From: Aphidius gifuensis
Lineage: Eukaryota; Arthropoda; Insecta; Hymenoptera; Braconidae
Direction of reading: 5' to 3'
NCBI RefSeq assembly: GCF_014905175.1
Contig: NC_057792.1
Location: 21,148,963-21,212,962 of the forward strand
Length of the DNA stretch: 64,000 nucleotides
The translations under genes were made by a program, and so were the position numbers. Below are positions 1-11,330 of this stretch, piece by piece. Every line of letters begins with the position of its first letter. Position 1 is the first letter of the stretch. The notes beneath the pieces were generated by a model. It did not search any database and had not been told where the DNA came from. It saw only the letters and a program-made list of their open reading frames with translations.

Positions 1-1286
1 TCATCTTTATTGGATATATTTATTGGTGGTATTGGACTTGATGATTGTGATGTACCAATTCCTTTGATACTATTATTTTTTGAATTTTTTAATTTACTAG
101 AATCTTTTGTTGTTGATAATTTTTTAACTTTTGGCTCAGTTATTATTTTATCTGGTTTAAATAAATCTTTATCACGATTTTTCTTTTTATTTTCTTTATC
201 AAGTTTACGATCCTCGAGACTTTTTTTAATTATTTTTTTAGATTTCTTTTCAATTTTAATATCTGGTGGTATAATTAGATTTTGTGGTAATCCTGTTGTT
301 TCATTTATTGCTGAATTTTGTGCAATTCCTAGTGATGACGATGCTGATACTGGTTGTATTGGTGGTACATGTGATTTTACATGTGATTGCATTGCTAGTG
401 AAGGTTGTGATAATGATGATGATGATGATGGTGGTGGTGGTAGTGGTGGAGATGATGGTTTTGGTGCAGGTGCAGGCGGTGCTGGTGGAGGTGGTGGTGT
501 ATCAGGTCTAGCTTGAATTGGTGTTCTAGCTTCTGGTAGCTTTCCTTCTCTTGCTGGTGATAAAAATCCAGATGTCGTCATCATAACACTGTGAATTTCA
601 CGCAGTGGACGACTCTCATCATTCATTCTCGGACGTTTTAAATTTGGACTGTCTGATAATGGTTCACCAGGACGTTTAAATACACCCTCTGATGATATGT
701 CATTTGCCAATGACATTGATTGTTTTATAGGGGAACAACTATCACTTAATATTTCACATTCATTTAATGAATTATCAGGTGTATTTTCATCTGGAAGCTC
801 TTCGATTTCCGGGTACATTGCTGGAAGATGTTCGTGTATACTAACTGGTCTCGTAACAACTTCACGACTTCCCGGTTTTAAAAAGTTTAAATGATTTTCA
901 TTTAATTTTAATGGATATTTTGGTACTGGTACTGCACATGGTACTGGATCAACATTTTTAACATAATCAGCCAATTGATTTAAATCAATACTCATTTGTT
1001 GAAATGCCAAACCAACATCATCCAGGTTAACCTCTGTTCTACCCACTAAAAATTAATTTACAACATTGAAACATGTTTTTCCTTGTTATTTTAACATTGA
1101 CCAATTGATTTTTTGTAACTTACAAATTTCAGCATATTGATGAGACAGTCTGTATGTTCTCATAAAATATTCTTGCATTAAATCAACTAAAAATTCAAGT
1201 GGAGATGAATTTATTGAATGCCAACCAATTGTTTGGCATATTTGTGCCACCACAACTCTTAAAACACTTCTCGTATAATCCGTCAT
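1..1286 (-). CDS. TAF3: TAF3, transcription initiation factor TFIID subunit 3 (N-terminal part; runs off the left edge)
   Basis: TAF3 is a TFIID subunit that pairs through its histone fold with TAF10; its C-terminal PHD finger reads H3K4me3. Two coding exons are visible: 1286-1124 and 1045-1, separated by a 78-bp intron with a GTAAGT donor at 1123-1118 and an AG ending at 1046. Joining them gives about 402 residues in frame. Residues 1-80 form the histone fold (start MTDYTRSVLRVVVAQICQTI), and the join restores the LGRTEVNLDDVG motif expected in TAF3. Next come the linker motifs REVVTRPV, LPAMYPEIEELPDE, LKRPR and MMTTSGFLSPAREGKLPEARTP, a Pro/Ser-rich stretch (about 510-415) and a Lys-rich charged stretch. 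No PHD finger is present, so the 3' exons must lie left of position 1. The ATG at 1286 is the family's usual start. Identity is close to certain; the exact 3' structure is unseen. Confidence 0.95.
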
Positions 1287-2307
1287 TATTAACTATAAAA
1301 TTGGAAATATAAATTATTTTAATATTTTGACGTATAACTAAATTGCTTTGAGGTTATGTCAAAGTACATTCAAAACAAACTTAGTATTTTAAACAACTTT
1401 AATCTTTCTATTATTAAAAAATAAATTAATCAATTTTAATTTTTAATATGACATTAACTCACCAATAACAAAATTCAATAACAATTATTAATTTACAATT
1501 TGACTTTTTTATTGGAGCTCAACAACTATAAACACATATTGAGGGTCATGAATTTTCGACTCATTTTTTACCAAACTTAATTATTTGATCATTAGACAAC
1601 ACACATTAACGACGTACAACATAATTATTCAACTTTTGTATTTATTTTGTTTTTTTTAATATAATTTAGCTTTAAAAATTGCAAAATATTATACATCAAA
1701 CTCAATTATAGTGATAATTTTCTGACGCCATTTTTTATCAGAATATTTTGATTAATTTTTTTTTTTTTAAGGTGAGAATTAAGGCTGCGACAAATCTGTT
1801 TATTAAAAATTCACCTTAAATTTATGTCGCAGTCGCCATTTTGTACTACACAAGTGCACTCTGGTGGTTTAGTTAAATTCCAAGTTGGCAGCAGTGGATG
1901 TCGTTTATCGTGTGTGTAGTTTTCCCGCTTTTGCTGAAAAAAAAGAGTAAAAAAATAAAACGTGATGTGTGTGTTTATTTATTTGCTCATAATTAATTAA
2001 TTAGTCAATATTATTTTATTAATTGAGTACTCAAATATATTATATTTAATTAATTATGACTCGTTTGTAAATAGGTGTGTGTTTTAATATTTATAAATTA
2101 TTAATCAAGTGTAGTGCATGTACTCGTAATATTTTTTCTCTATTACATTATGGAGCAATTATAGAGTTAAATAATTATCAATTGCTAATTTGATCAATCA
2201 ACATTATCAACATTATCAGCAACAAGGTATTTAATGTATTTATAATTATTATTTGTTTATTATATTGTTGCTCTTTTTTTTTATTTTGTCGGAAAGCAAT
2301 GATGCTC

Positions 2308-2310
<3 letters not shown>

Positions 2311-2346
<36 letters not shown>

Positions 2347-2347
2347 G
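2311..2347. repeat. (TTA)n microsatellite, about 12 copies
   Basis: An uninterrupted trinucleotide run in the TAF3 upstream region, likely polymorphic in length. No function is implied. Confidence 0.9.
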
Positions 2348-5300
2348 ACACATGTAATTGACCACACTGATTTTCATCATGAAATAATTAATTTTATTTT
2401 GATAAAAAAATAAAAATTAATTATGTTTTTATTCATCTTGAAAAAAATATAATTAAAAAACTAATTTCATCAAAATATATCTTGAATATATTTTTTTTTT
2501 TCTTTTTTTTTGATACTTGAAATAAATTTACGACAAAGAGTATATGCAAGCGAGTTGACAATAATTGAAGCTTTTTTTATATAACTTGGTGTTCTCTTTT
2601 TTCGACATTTTATTATTTTTTTTTTGTTGTTTTCTTTTGGAATATTTATCACGAGGAAAGCTAAACATTCACAAGAAGTTAAAATATATAATGATGTATA
2701 TTGAGTGTAACTCTTGTCGAAGAATAATAACCAACTGTTTCTCAATGTTTTCCTAAAACTGCCAACAAAAATATTCGAGTGAATCAATCCTCAAGCTGGA
2801 TCCCACCGAATTCCCCTTTTAGCTATAATATTTATTTTTTTTTCAACCGATAATTCTTGCTTTCAACTTGTATCAAATATACGTGGTTAAACTGTCGACG
2901 TAACTTGCTCTTTTCATCTGAGTAATAGTATCGGTTTTTATATTTTATTTATCATAATATCCACTGTGATTTAGAATACATCCCAAGACCTCTGAATAAA
3001 TATCCACTTGACTTTTTTCATCATCAATATATACCATTGATAAAAGTAATAAAAATAAATAAATATCTTGATAGAAATTACATTGAATAATAGAGGTAAT
3101 CAAAAGACAAAAAATATGAATATATCCAACAAAAAAAAAAAAAGCTTCTTTTTGCAAAGGATAAAAAGTATAATAAATTATTTTATTTTTTAACATTTTT
3201 TAACGGAAAAAATTGCAGACTCGTGAAAGCAACGAAATGAACAAGTGATCTATCATAATCCATACGAGATAACGACTTTTTATAACAGCCGATTTAATTT
3301 GCACGCCATGATTTTTTGTCTTTCATTTACAAGTAATCTTTTATTTTTTTTCATTTTCCATTTATTCTTGTTCGTTTTATTTTGTATCATTTATTCAGAG
3401 GAAAATTCCGTGGCCATTTGAACCGGAAAGATAATTGAAAATTCGCAGACAATTTGTTCTGGCAGTTGTTACCGTGAATTTTATATGATAAAAGAGTACA
3501 AGTAGCCAGAACATTGTTGAGATTTGCTTTTGAACGATAACACTAAAATAACCAGTAGGAATAATCATTGAAATATAAAATAAATCGTAAAATGAACATT
3601 ATTTTTGTTTTTTTTTCTGGAAAATCATAGAAAAGACGTTATCAGAAATATAAAATTTTTAAATTTTTAAATTTGTATGTGTGGTTGTGGCGCCGTGAAG
3701 GTAATTCACATAGATTTATACAAAATTTATTAACATTGGATGAAAGTTTTATCGTTTTTATATATGAAAAAAAAAAAATGTACGACTTTGCTGAGTAAGG
3801 TATATTTGTAAGCATTCATGGAAAATTACAGCACTTCTACGTGAATCTATTACAAAATGTTAAATTATACTCTCCGGTTCATTTGAAATCCATCTTGGTA
3901 TATATAACCAACTTTTCCATCTACTAATCTTCAAAATTGATCGTTGTTATTTAACATGTTTCTCGACATTTATACCAATTATTAAAATATTATTTTGTTA
4001 ATTAAATTTTTCTTAATTTACATAGAATTTTATAATGAAATTCTATTTTACTGGTGAATTAGTTTTTTTGATTTATTTAACTCTGAAGTTTATAAAGGAA
4101 ATTGAGACTACAAAGTGAAGTAAAGAATAAATAAATAAATTTAAAGATCACTTTGCTAAAGATGAAAAAACCTTACAAAAGAATTTTAAAATTTTTTTTC
4201 AACACTTTCTCGATATATAAAAGTAGATAGGGGAATTCCATCTGGTCAACGTTGATTGCCCTGGCTTTTTTTTTGTTTTATTTATTTTTTTTTTTTTTGT
4301 ACCCGGTGAATATATTGAATCGATTGTCAGTGCAAACGGATTGTCTTGTTCAAAGGATTTTTCAACATGAATGCTCAAAGTTACATTCAATAAGACTCTT
4401 AATGTATTTCTAAAAAACAATTACGTGAATATACATATTTATTTTTTTAGCTCAATGTAAAATTATAAAAGCGAGTTTCATCTTAATTAATAATTACATA
4501 GCTTATAAACAAGACGGTAATTAAAAATGAAATATATATAATGATATATATTGTATGATAAATACTGTTAAATATTTTCAAAAATCATTCAACAAATTTT
4601 CAAATAATTTATTCAGTCAAGACTAATTTGTAGGAAATACGAGATAGTTAATTAATAATGAAAACTGAGGATAAGAGAAGGAAAACCCCATGCCTTTCTA
4701 AACCCAATGTAATTATCAAAAACACATAATAACATGTCTACTTTATATATATTTTTAATTGAATTTTTAATCCTTTTTTTTTTTTTTTTTTATTAATAAT
4801 AAAAAATAATTATTTAACAAAAAAAAAAACAGCCAAATGACTGCTGAAAAAGCAAATTATCATTGACTTGTTACAAGGGAAAAAAATTTATTCATAGATA
4901 ATAAAATTGAGGGGGAAAAAAAAATTCCACATTATATTTTATATAAACAATAATTTTATAATATATATTAAAAAAATGTGTATGTGTATAATGTGGTCAT
5001 GTATGTTGCAATGTGGTGTGTGTCTCATCTAAGTTCAGTGGAGGTTTGGTGGCGTTTGCTTGGGGTAAAAGCACACCAAGGATATATTTTGAAGCATGCG
5101 CTGTTTTATCATATTGATCTCGCCATAGTAACGATTCTCTCTTCTCCAGTGATGCCAGTATGTAAGTGACAAAGACAGACATATATACTGGATGTATATC
5201 TAAACAGAGCTTTACCCTCTATTCTCTCTTCTCCTCATTTGCTATATTTTTTTTCTCCTTTTCTTGCCCCTCTTTTTTTTTTTTTTTAATTTTTATTTTC

Positions 5301-5952
5301 TTCTTTTTTAACTCTTCATCATCAATCCAATGGTAACTGACTGGGCTGAAAATACACACATATATATCTTCAATGTGTATCTGTGTATTTTTGAATTTTG
5401 CCTTTAGTTTACGTGGAAAAAAAAATATATGAATTGAATGCATGTACGTGTGTGTGTGTTGGAGAAAGAAATAGGGGTAGTTTTCTGGTTGATATTGGTG
5501 GCAAAGAGGGAGAATGAGAAGATCAGCAGTACAGCAGCACCAGCAGTACAACAGCACTAGGTAATGTGGGCCGTCGAGGCACCAAGAGGATAGATGAAAC
5601 TCAACAAAGCCAACTGTTGGGTGAAAAACAGAGATAAAAAATTATATTGGGAGGGAGAAATGGGCTAGAATAAAGAGAGAGAAATAGTCAGGGGTAGTAG
5701 AACGCAAAAGAGGGTAGAGGGTGGTGGTGATGATGGTGGTGGTACAGCATAACGCGCGCGGAGAGTTAAGGTAAAAAATGGTACAGACTATGAAGCGCGA
5801 AATGCTGCGCTCTGTGGCTAAATGAATATCAGTCCAGCGTTGATCGCCGACGAGGGCGCATCTAGACACAATTTAGTCAATCTAAACTTGAACAAATTAA
5901 ATTAATATATTTTTTTTTTTTTCATTTATTTTTTAAATTATTATTATATTCA

Positions 5953-6003
5953 CACAATAATTGTGTGTATGTGACTGTGTGTGTGTGAGTGTGTGTGTGT
6001 ATA
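5953..6003. repeat. (TG)n-rich tract
   Basis: A tract of TG dinucleotides with a few interruptions in the intergenic region. It is a simple repeat that may adopt Z-DNA. Confidence 0.8.
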
Positions 6004-6589
6004 TTTGCGTGCAATATAAACGAAAATAATAAAAGTGGCTCTTTTTTTTTTTCTCTTCTTTTTTTCCTTTCTCGGGTCAGTAGAGCAAAAGTAAATACCT
6101 TGGAAAAAAAAAATCATAATAATAGTAAATTTTTTTTTCTCCATATGTTATGAAAAATATTGAATTTCATTGAGATGTATGGTTTTTTTCTTTTTTTTTT
6201 TTAATATTTAATATTTTTACTGATATGATAAAAATATTATAATATTTATATTTATGATGAGTACTGATAAATTGCACACTTGTGTGCTTTCTTTGTTGTC
6301 TGATTTGTGAGCTTTTTTGGTGTTATTGAAAAATTGATACTGATAAACAACAAGTGACTATGATATTGATGACAGCTCCAATTTATATGGCTGAAAGATA
6401 TTAAAACTGAAAAAATAATAATATAATTATTTTGTTTTTTGATAATTTTAACGTAAAAGCTTTAAAGCTCTATATATATTTGTATTTTTGAGTTGAATTT
6501 AATCATCATTTCGTCTCTACAAATATATTTGTTGTGTTTTTTTTTATTTTTTATATTTTTTCACCTGTATATACTGTATGTGTTGTCTG

Positions 6590-6800
6590 GTATGGGGAAG
6601 GGGGATTGAAAAACCTGGGCAAAATCCATCTATTGTATATGCGATAGCACACAGAGAGCGATATACATATAGAGAGAAAGAGAAGAGCCAAAGTGAGTGA
6701 GTGAGTGTGTTGCGGGTTGGGCATTAGCAAACTGCCAGGTGGTAGTGCGTGTCAAGGATACAATGTCGTCAACGGATCACGATACCAAGTATACCAATAC
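6590..6800 (+). promoter_or_regulatory. Candidate nAChR promoter or 5' region, GAGA-rich
   Basis: This patch is clearly less A/T-rich than its surroundings. It contains an alternating GA/AG tract (about 6654-6700), repeated GTGAG units, then mixed-complexity sequence up to about 6800. GAGA-type tracts are common in insect promoters of developmental and neuronal genes. It sits 680-890 bp upstream of the receptor ATG. No transcription start can be proven from sequence; this is inference from composition and position. Confidence 0.35.
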
Positions 6801-7354
6801 AAACTTTTAATCACCACCAACAACAACAACAGTAACAACAACAACAACAAAAGTAACAAAAATTGAATTAATGAAAAACAATGTAATTCATATTATTGTC
6901 AATATGTTTTTGTAAAAATCATTAATCTGACAATTTTTTCTCTTTTTTTTTTACCCCATTAAATAGAAAAAAAAAATGCATTCATCCACTGAAACCTGAA
7001 CAAAACAAATGACAATTAAAGAAGAAAAAAAAAACAATAATAAATGAATTTTTTTAGCTCTTTGAATTTCGTTTTGATAAAAGAAAAAAAAAATGTGATA
7101 CGATAGTCACGTGTGTGATGACAATCAACAATTTATAATGATGTTGAATGTGTTTCAAATTAAACAACAACAACAGCACATTGTTGTGGTTGTTGCTATC
7201 TACAAATATTAATGAATAATTATTTTAAATTGAACATAAAAAAATAATTAAAGTGTTGACGAAAAAAAAAAAAATAAAAAATCAGTTTGTTTGTTTGTTG
7301 TTATTGTTGAAAAAAAAAATTATAAATATTAATATTATTATAATAAAAAGTTTA

Positions 7355-7478
7355 GGTGGTGGTTAAGGTGGGTGACCACGTGACAACACGTTTAGAAACA
7401 CGGGTGCGGGTAGGGCGGTAAGGGGGTGGGTAGGCTTTTAACCCCACCACACCACCACCCAACCACGCTGGTTTACGG
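7355..7478 (+). promoter_or_regulatory. GC-rich 5' leader of the nAChR gene, with E-box and hairpin potential
   Basis: The bases just upstream of the ATG at 7479 are far richer in G and C than anything nearby. They include a CACGTG E-box (7377-7382) and a G-rich run facing a C-rich run. GGTGGG (7425-7430) and CCCACC (7442-7447) can pair across an 11-base loop. If transcribed, this would be a structured leader that could slow translation initiation; alternatively it is the core promoter. Confidence 0.4.
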
Positions 7479-7533
7479 ATGAAAATGAAACGTTGCTGGA
7501 CCCTCATGGCGGCGATCGCCCTTGCCGCATCCG
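7479..7533 (+). CDS. Nicotinic acetylcholine receptor alpha subunit (alpha7-like), coding exon 1
   Basis: The receptor is a pentameric ligand-gated cation channel of the neuronal membrane. This exon encodes the signal peptide: 18 codons (MKMKRCWTLMAAIALAAS) plus one base, then a GTGAGT donor at 7534. A basic start followed by an Ala-rich hydrophobic core is typical of secretory targeting, and the last base completes a Gly codon with exon 2. The ATG at 7479 is chosen because ATG codons at 7485 and 7506 are internal and would shorten the signal. Exons 1-3 join without a frameshift into 81 residues. Class: LERPVFNESEPL, FGLTLMQIIDV and DEKNQLLITNLWLKL fit the insect alpha5/6/7 clade, and the Met in LMQIIDV with the WLKL ending favours alpha7 over alpha5/6. 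A full subunit is about 500 residues, so most of the gene is beyond the window. Confidence 0.85.
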
Positions 7534-7790
7534 GTGAGTTTTCATTATTTATTTATATATATTATTCAATCAACAATTATTTTTACCTGTTTTAATGATC
7601 AATAATAATACTACCCGCACACAGTTATTTCCACTGTAATTTTTTTTTTTTTTAACGATAAAATGCTTATGAAATCACGACAGATTTTTTTTGATACATA
7701 TTTTTTTTTGAGCTTTTTTTTTTATTTATCAAAAAAAGCTTCAAGTGCAGGCATGTAATATATTTTCAACCGGAAATTTCCCTCGGGATA

Positions 7791-7814
7791 ATGTGTGTGT
7801 GTGTGTGTATGTGT
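7791..7814. repeat. (TG)n microsatellite
   Basis: About 11 TG dinucleotides with one interruption, near the 5' end of intron 1. Confidence 0.85.
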
Positions 7815-10080
7815 AAATATTATTTTCTTTATTCCCATGACATTAAAAATCTTTAACAATATTCAACTTGTGATACACACATTCACGCAAATGCATATGG
7901 CTTTTTTTTCCATGAAAATAAGTTTAAAATTTTGTTGTGTATGTACAGTTATTTGTAATTTTTTTTATTGCAAATTGATATTATTATTTTATTATCAATT
8001 TGTATAAATATATATTCAAGAGTTTTTGATTGAAGTATACTATTGTTATTTATTGTAACACGTGCCAAGTATATATCAGTATTTAGATATTGCGACAATA
8101 GTGTCATTGAAAGTGAGAAAGAAAATCAAGAGAATAATATAGATGTATATATTTTAGAGAATTCATTCATTAAACTACGATATCAATTGTTGCGTTGTTC
8201 TTGTCAAACTGATTGTACAACATTTTGTTATCAGTATCGCTTGAAATACTCTTGAGGGAATAAAAAAAATAAATATAATAATAAAAAAATAAAAAGTATA
8301 TACATAAATGACTACTTGCTTGTGAACTTGCCAATATTTTCTTGTCATTTTATTTTTTTTTTATTCAATGTTGCTGAGTATTGATTCCGGCCACTCGAGG
8401 TTATTTTTTTTATTTGTTTGTCTCATCATGTAAACAGAGCTGAGAGTGAGTCATGACCCCCGACTGTCACCTTCGTGCAACCCTTCTGTCTCATGCTCTA
8501 ATTTCTGCCTGAACATGAAAATAAAAAAAATAAAAAAACACACCGTATTTCGTTGCTTTGCAAAAGTACAAAAATAGAACAAAATAAAATACTCACTATG
8601 AAAAAAAAAAAAAAAACGACCAAATAAAGCGATGCAAACGGAAATGAAATAAAAAAAATTTTTAAAAAATAAATTTTATTATATACACATGTATTCCATG
8701 AAGTGATGAATTTTTTTTTTTTTTTTTTTCGCTTCTGCAGATTTATCTTTAAATAGTTTAAAAAGGGAATAAAAAAAAAAAATTGTTTTAATTGGATTTT
8801 TTAAATATTTTAGTAGAATCAAAATAAAAAATAAAAAATGTAACACGATAAGGATGGTCTGACCAAGTAACGTGCGCCAGTAGTATAGATACAATAACCG
8901 TGTCTGACCGAACGCAGACCATCATCACTAGTTAGTATGACTTGTCCGTGTTTTACCTTGTAAAACTTTTTTATTTTTTTTTTGCTGCTGCTAAAAGTTA
9001 TCCGTACACTTGCGTGTTCAAACACCGCGTTCTAAAAAGTCATTTGAAAAATGTGAAAAAAAAAAATAAACCAAGAATCATTGTGTTAAAAAATGGTCGT
9101 TAAAAAATTTAAAAAAATATATAAAAAAACTTGATGCGTTAAAGACGTTAAATATTTTAAAAATACATTAATATGTAAATGTATTTTGTGGTGGACTGGG
9201 TCAGCTGTTTATTATCAAATTATATTTCCTTTTTTTTTTTTTTATTGTAAATATACAGTTGTTAAAAAAATTTAAAAATAAATTAACACTGAATCTACAT
9301 GAAATTAACAAATTTAAAAATCTTAGCTTCTTTTTTATTTTGATATAATTAACGAGTCGAGAAATTATCTACATTTGTTTATTGATGATAAAAAAAATTT
9401 AAAAGAGAATAAAAAATTATGAGTCTTGATACAGACAATTTATTGTAATTTATAATTACATTATACATTTATTTAACATGCTGAGTCAACTTTTAAACAA
9501 TGATTTTTGTATTAATGTAAATGACTTGAAAGTTTGTATACACTGTTGAAAGATGTATCTATACATGTTGAATTGTGTATAAGACGATGGAATAATTGTT
9601 TTGCTCGTTGATGATTCACCGCGTCTTGCATCTTCATCGCTTCAAGTTTTAACTTTACCGTTTACTTGTCTATAGATAAAATAGAGATAAAGATAGAAAG
9701 AGTAAGAGAGAGTTAGTCTATATAGATCTTGGCTTTTACATATAAATGTATATAAAGTTTAGTATATAGTATTGAAGTTTCACTGGGGTATATCCTGGGG
9801 GAATTACCCAAAGACTGTCCCCAAGTCTACAGCGTCTTACAGCTCAACCAAAGTTTAGTAAGCAAGACCAAGACACAAAATTTTAACACAGCACACATTG
9901 AGTATATAACTAAAGCTTGTTTTTGATACCTACATATATATATGTGACTCATGAGTAATGCAAAACCTCAGAGACCGCGTATATTATCGAGCATGACAGT
10001 AGTAAAACTTGAAAATAAAAAAAATCTCAACAAGACAAAAAATATAAAAAATATTATATGAAAAAGAAAATTATACTAGA

Positions 10081-10132
10081 GATGATAATGATGATGATGA
10101 TGACGATGATGATGATGATGATGATGATGATG
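10081..10132. repeat. (GAT)n microsatellite, about 17 copies with two interruptions
   Basis: Trinucleotide run with one AAT and one GAC variant unit, in intron 1 of the receptor gene. Confidence 0.9.
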
Positions 10133-10849
10133 GGGATGGACTAAAAGTGCAAATGCCATCCTCACATGAGTTGACATTTTTTTATTTTTATTTTTATTTT
10201 GTAAATCTGCTTGTGGTGGAAAAAATAAAAAAAAAAAAAAAACTGTTGGCCATTAGCCTAGCATTTATAAAGAAAAAGTTTCATCATGAAAATGCGTGAA
10301 TAAATTCATTAAATAAATTTCACATTAAAAAACAAAATAAATAAATAACGCTTGCTTTTTTTTTTTTTTTTTTTTTATACTGAATATATTTATATATATT
10401 TTTTTTTTGACTAGAATTAAAAGATAAAATAAAAGTTTAGAGTGGGATATATGTATATTCATGTTTTTGTGCTATTGTTGCAAGAGTTTTATGAGTTTTT
10501 TATATTTTTTATTTTTTGAATACAAAAACAAGTCCACTTCAAAGATATCACGGTATAATATATAAATATATATAAAACAAGGGAAACATATGTCAACAAA
10601 TAATATCTAAAATCATCAGTAAAACTTTGTTTTGAATATGATATTTTGCATGTATTTCATTGTTGATATGATAACATAGTTGTCTTCATTAGTTAAAAAT
10701 AAAAGACAATAATAATTTTAAATATTAATCTATTAAAATGAATATGCGTTGATAATTTAATACTCGTGTTTTCATTGAATATGATTTTAGTTGGAATCGA
10801 CTGATCTAATATTTAATGGTGTATTTAAAAAAAAAACACTAAAATAATT

Positions 10850-11330
10850 TAAATTGAATACTGTAATTTGTAGGATAAATGTATTCAGGTGTTGTTTAAA
10901 TATTAAAACTATAATAACATGAAATTAGCACTTGGCAATGTAATTGAAAATACCGAGTTTCGAAAAAAAAGTCACTGCCAAATATAAAGTTGAAAAAAAA
11001 ATAAAAATAATTGAAATTAATTTTTGAAACTTTTAGAATAATTATATTTGAGTGTTGTCTAAATTCTAAAAGCATAATTTCATGAAATTTGTGTTTAGAA
11101 ATATTTTTTTGACAAACATGACTCTAGCCAAAAAATATTGATTTGTCCAAAATATGTAAAAATAAAAATAATTAAAATTAATTATTCAAACTTTTAGAAT
11201 AATTATATTTAGATGTTGTTTAAATATTATTCAAATATATTGTTAAAATTTTTGCTTAGAAATATTTTTTTTAACAAATTGAATTTTAAAAAAATTTTTA
11301 AAAAATTGAAATAAAAAAAAAATATCTAAT
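10850..11330. repeat. Three diverged tandem copies of a roughly 162-bp unit
   Basis: The phrase TGTTGTTTAAATATT or a close variant starts near 10890, 11052 and 11214, giving two spacings of 162 bp. The copies also share ATGAAATT-type and TTTAGAATAATTATATTT phrases and AAAATAAAAATAATTGAAATT-like tails. The copies have drifted, and indels blur the ends. No coding potential is visible. It is probably an old tandem duplication or the remnant of a repeat-bearing element. Confidence 0.6.

Larger units (their letters stand above)
1287..7478. other. Divergent intergenic region between TAF3 and the nAChR gene
   Basis: No protein gene is supported here. The region must hold the promoters of TAF3 (leftward) and of the receptor (rightward). 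Visible landmarks are two GCCATTTT motifs (1727 and 1835), an interleaved inverted repeat (1769-1832), a (TTA)n microsatellite (2311-2347), a GC-richer CpG-containing patch (about 5500-5880), a (TG)n tract (5953-6003), a purine/GAGA-rich GC-richer patch (6590-6800), an (AAC)n tract (about 6817-6860) and a GC-rich leader (7355-7478). The rest is A/T-rich with poly-A and poly-T runs. The short open frames inside are low complexity and do not look coding. Confidence 0.7.

Noticed and set aside
10..516. 168-codon plus-strand open frame with Asp/Gly-rich end
   Set aside because: It is the antisense shadow of the Pro/Ser- and Lys-rich part of TAF3, whose minus-strand frame is continuous and recognisable.
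8043..8255. 70-codon open frame of mixed composition in intron 1
   Set aside because: No recognisable domain, no credible splice sites or neighbours; length is within chance expectation for this much sequence.
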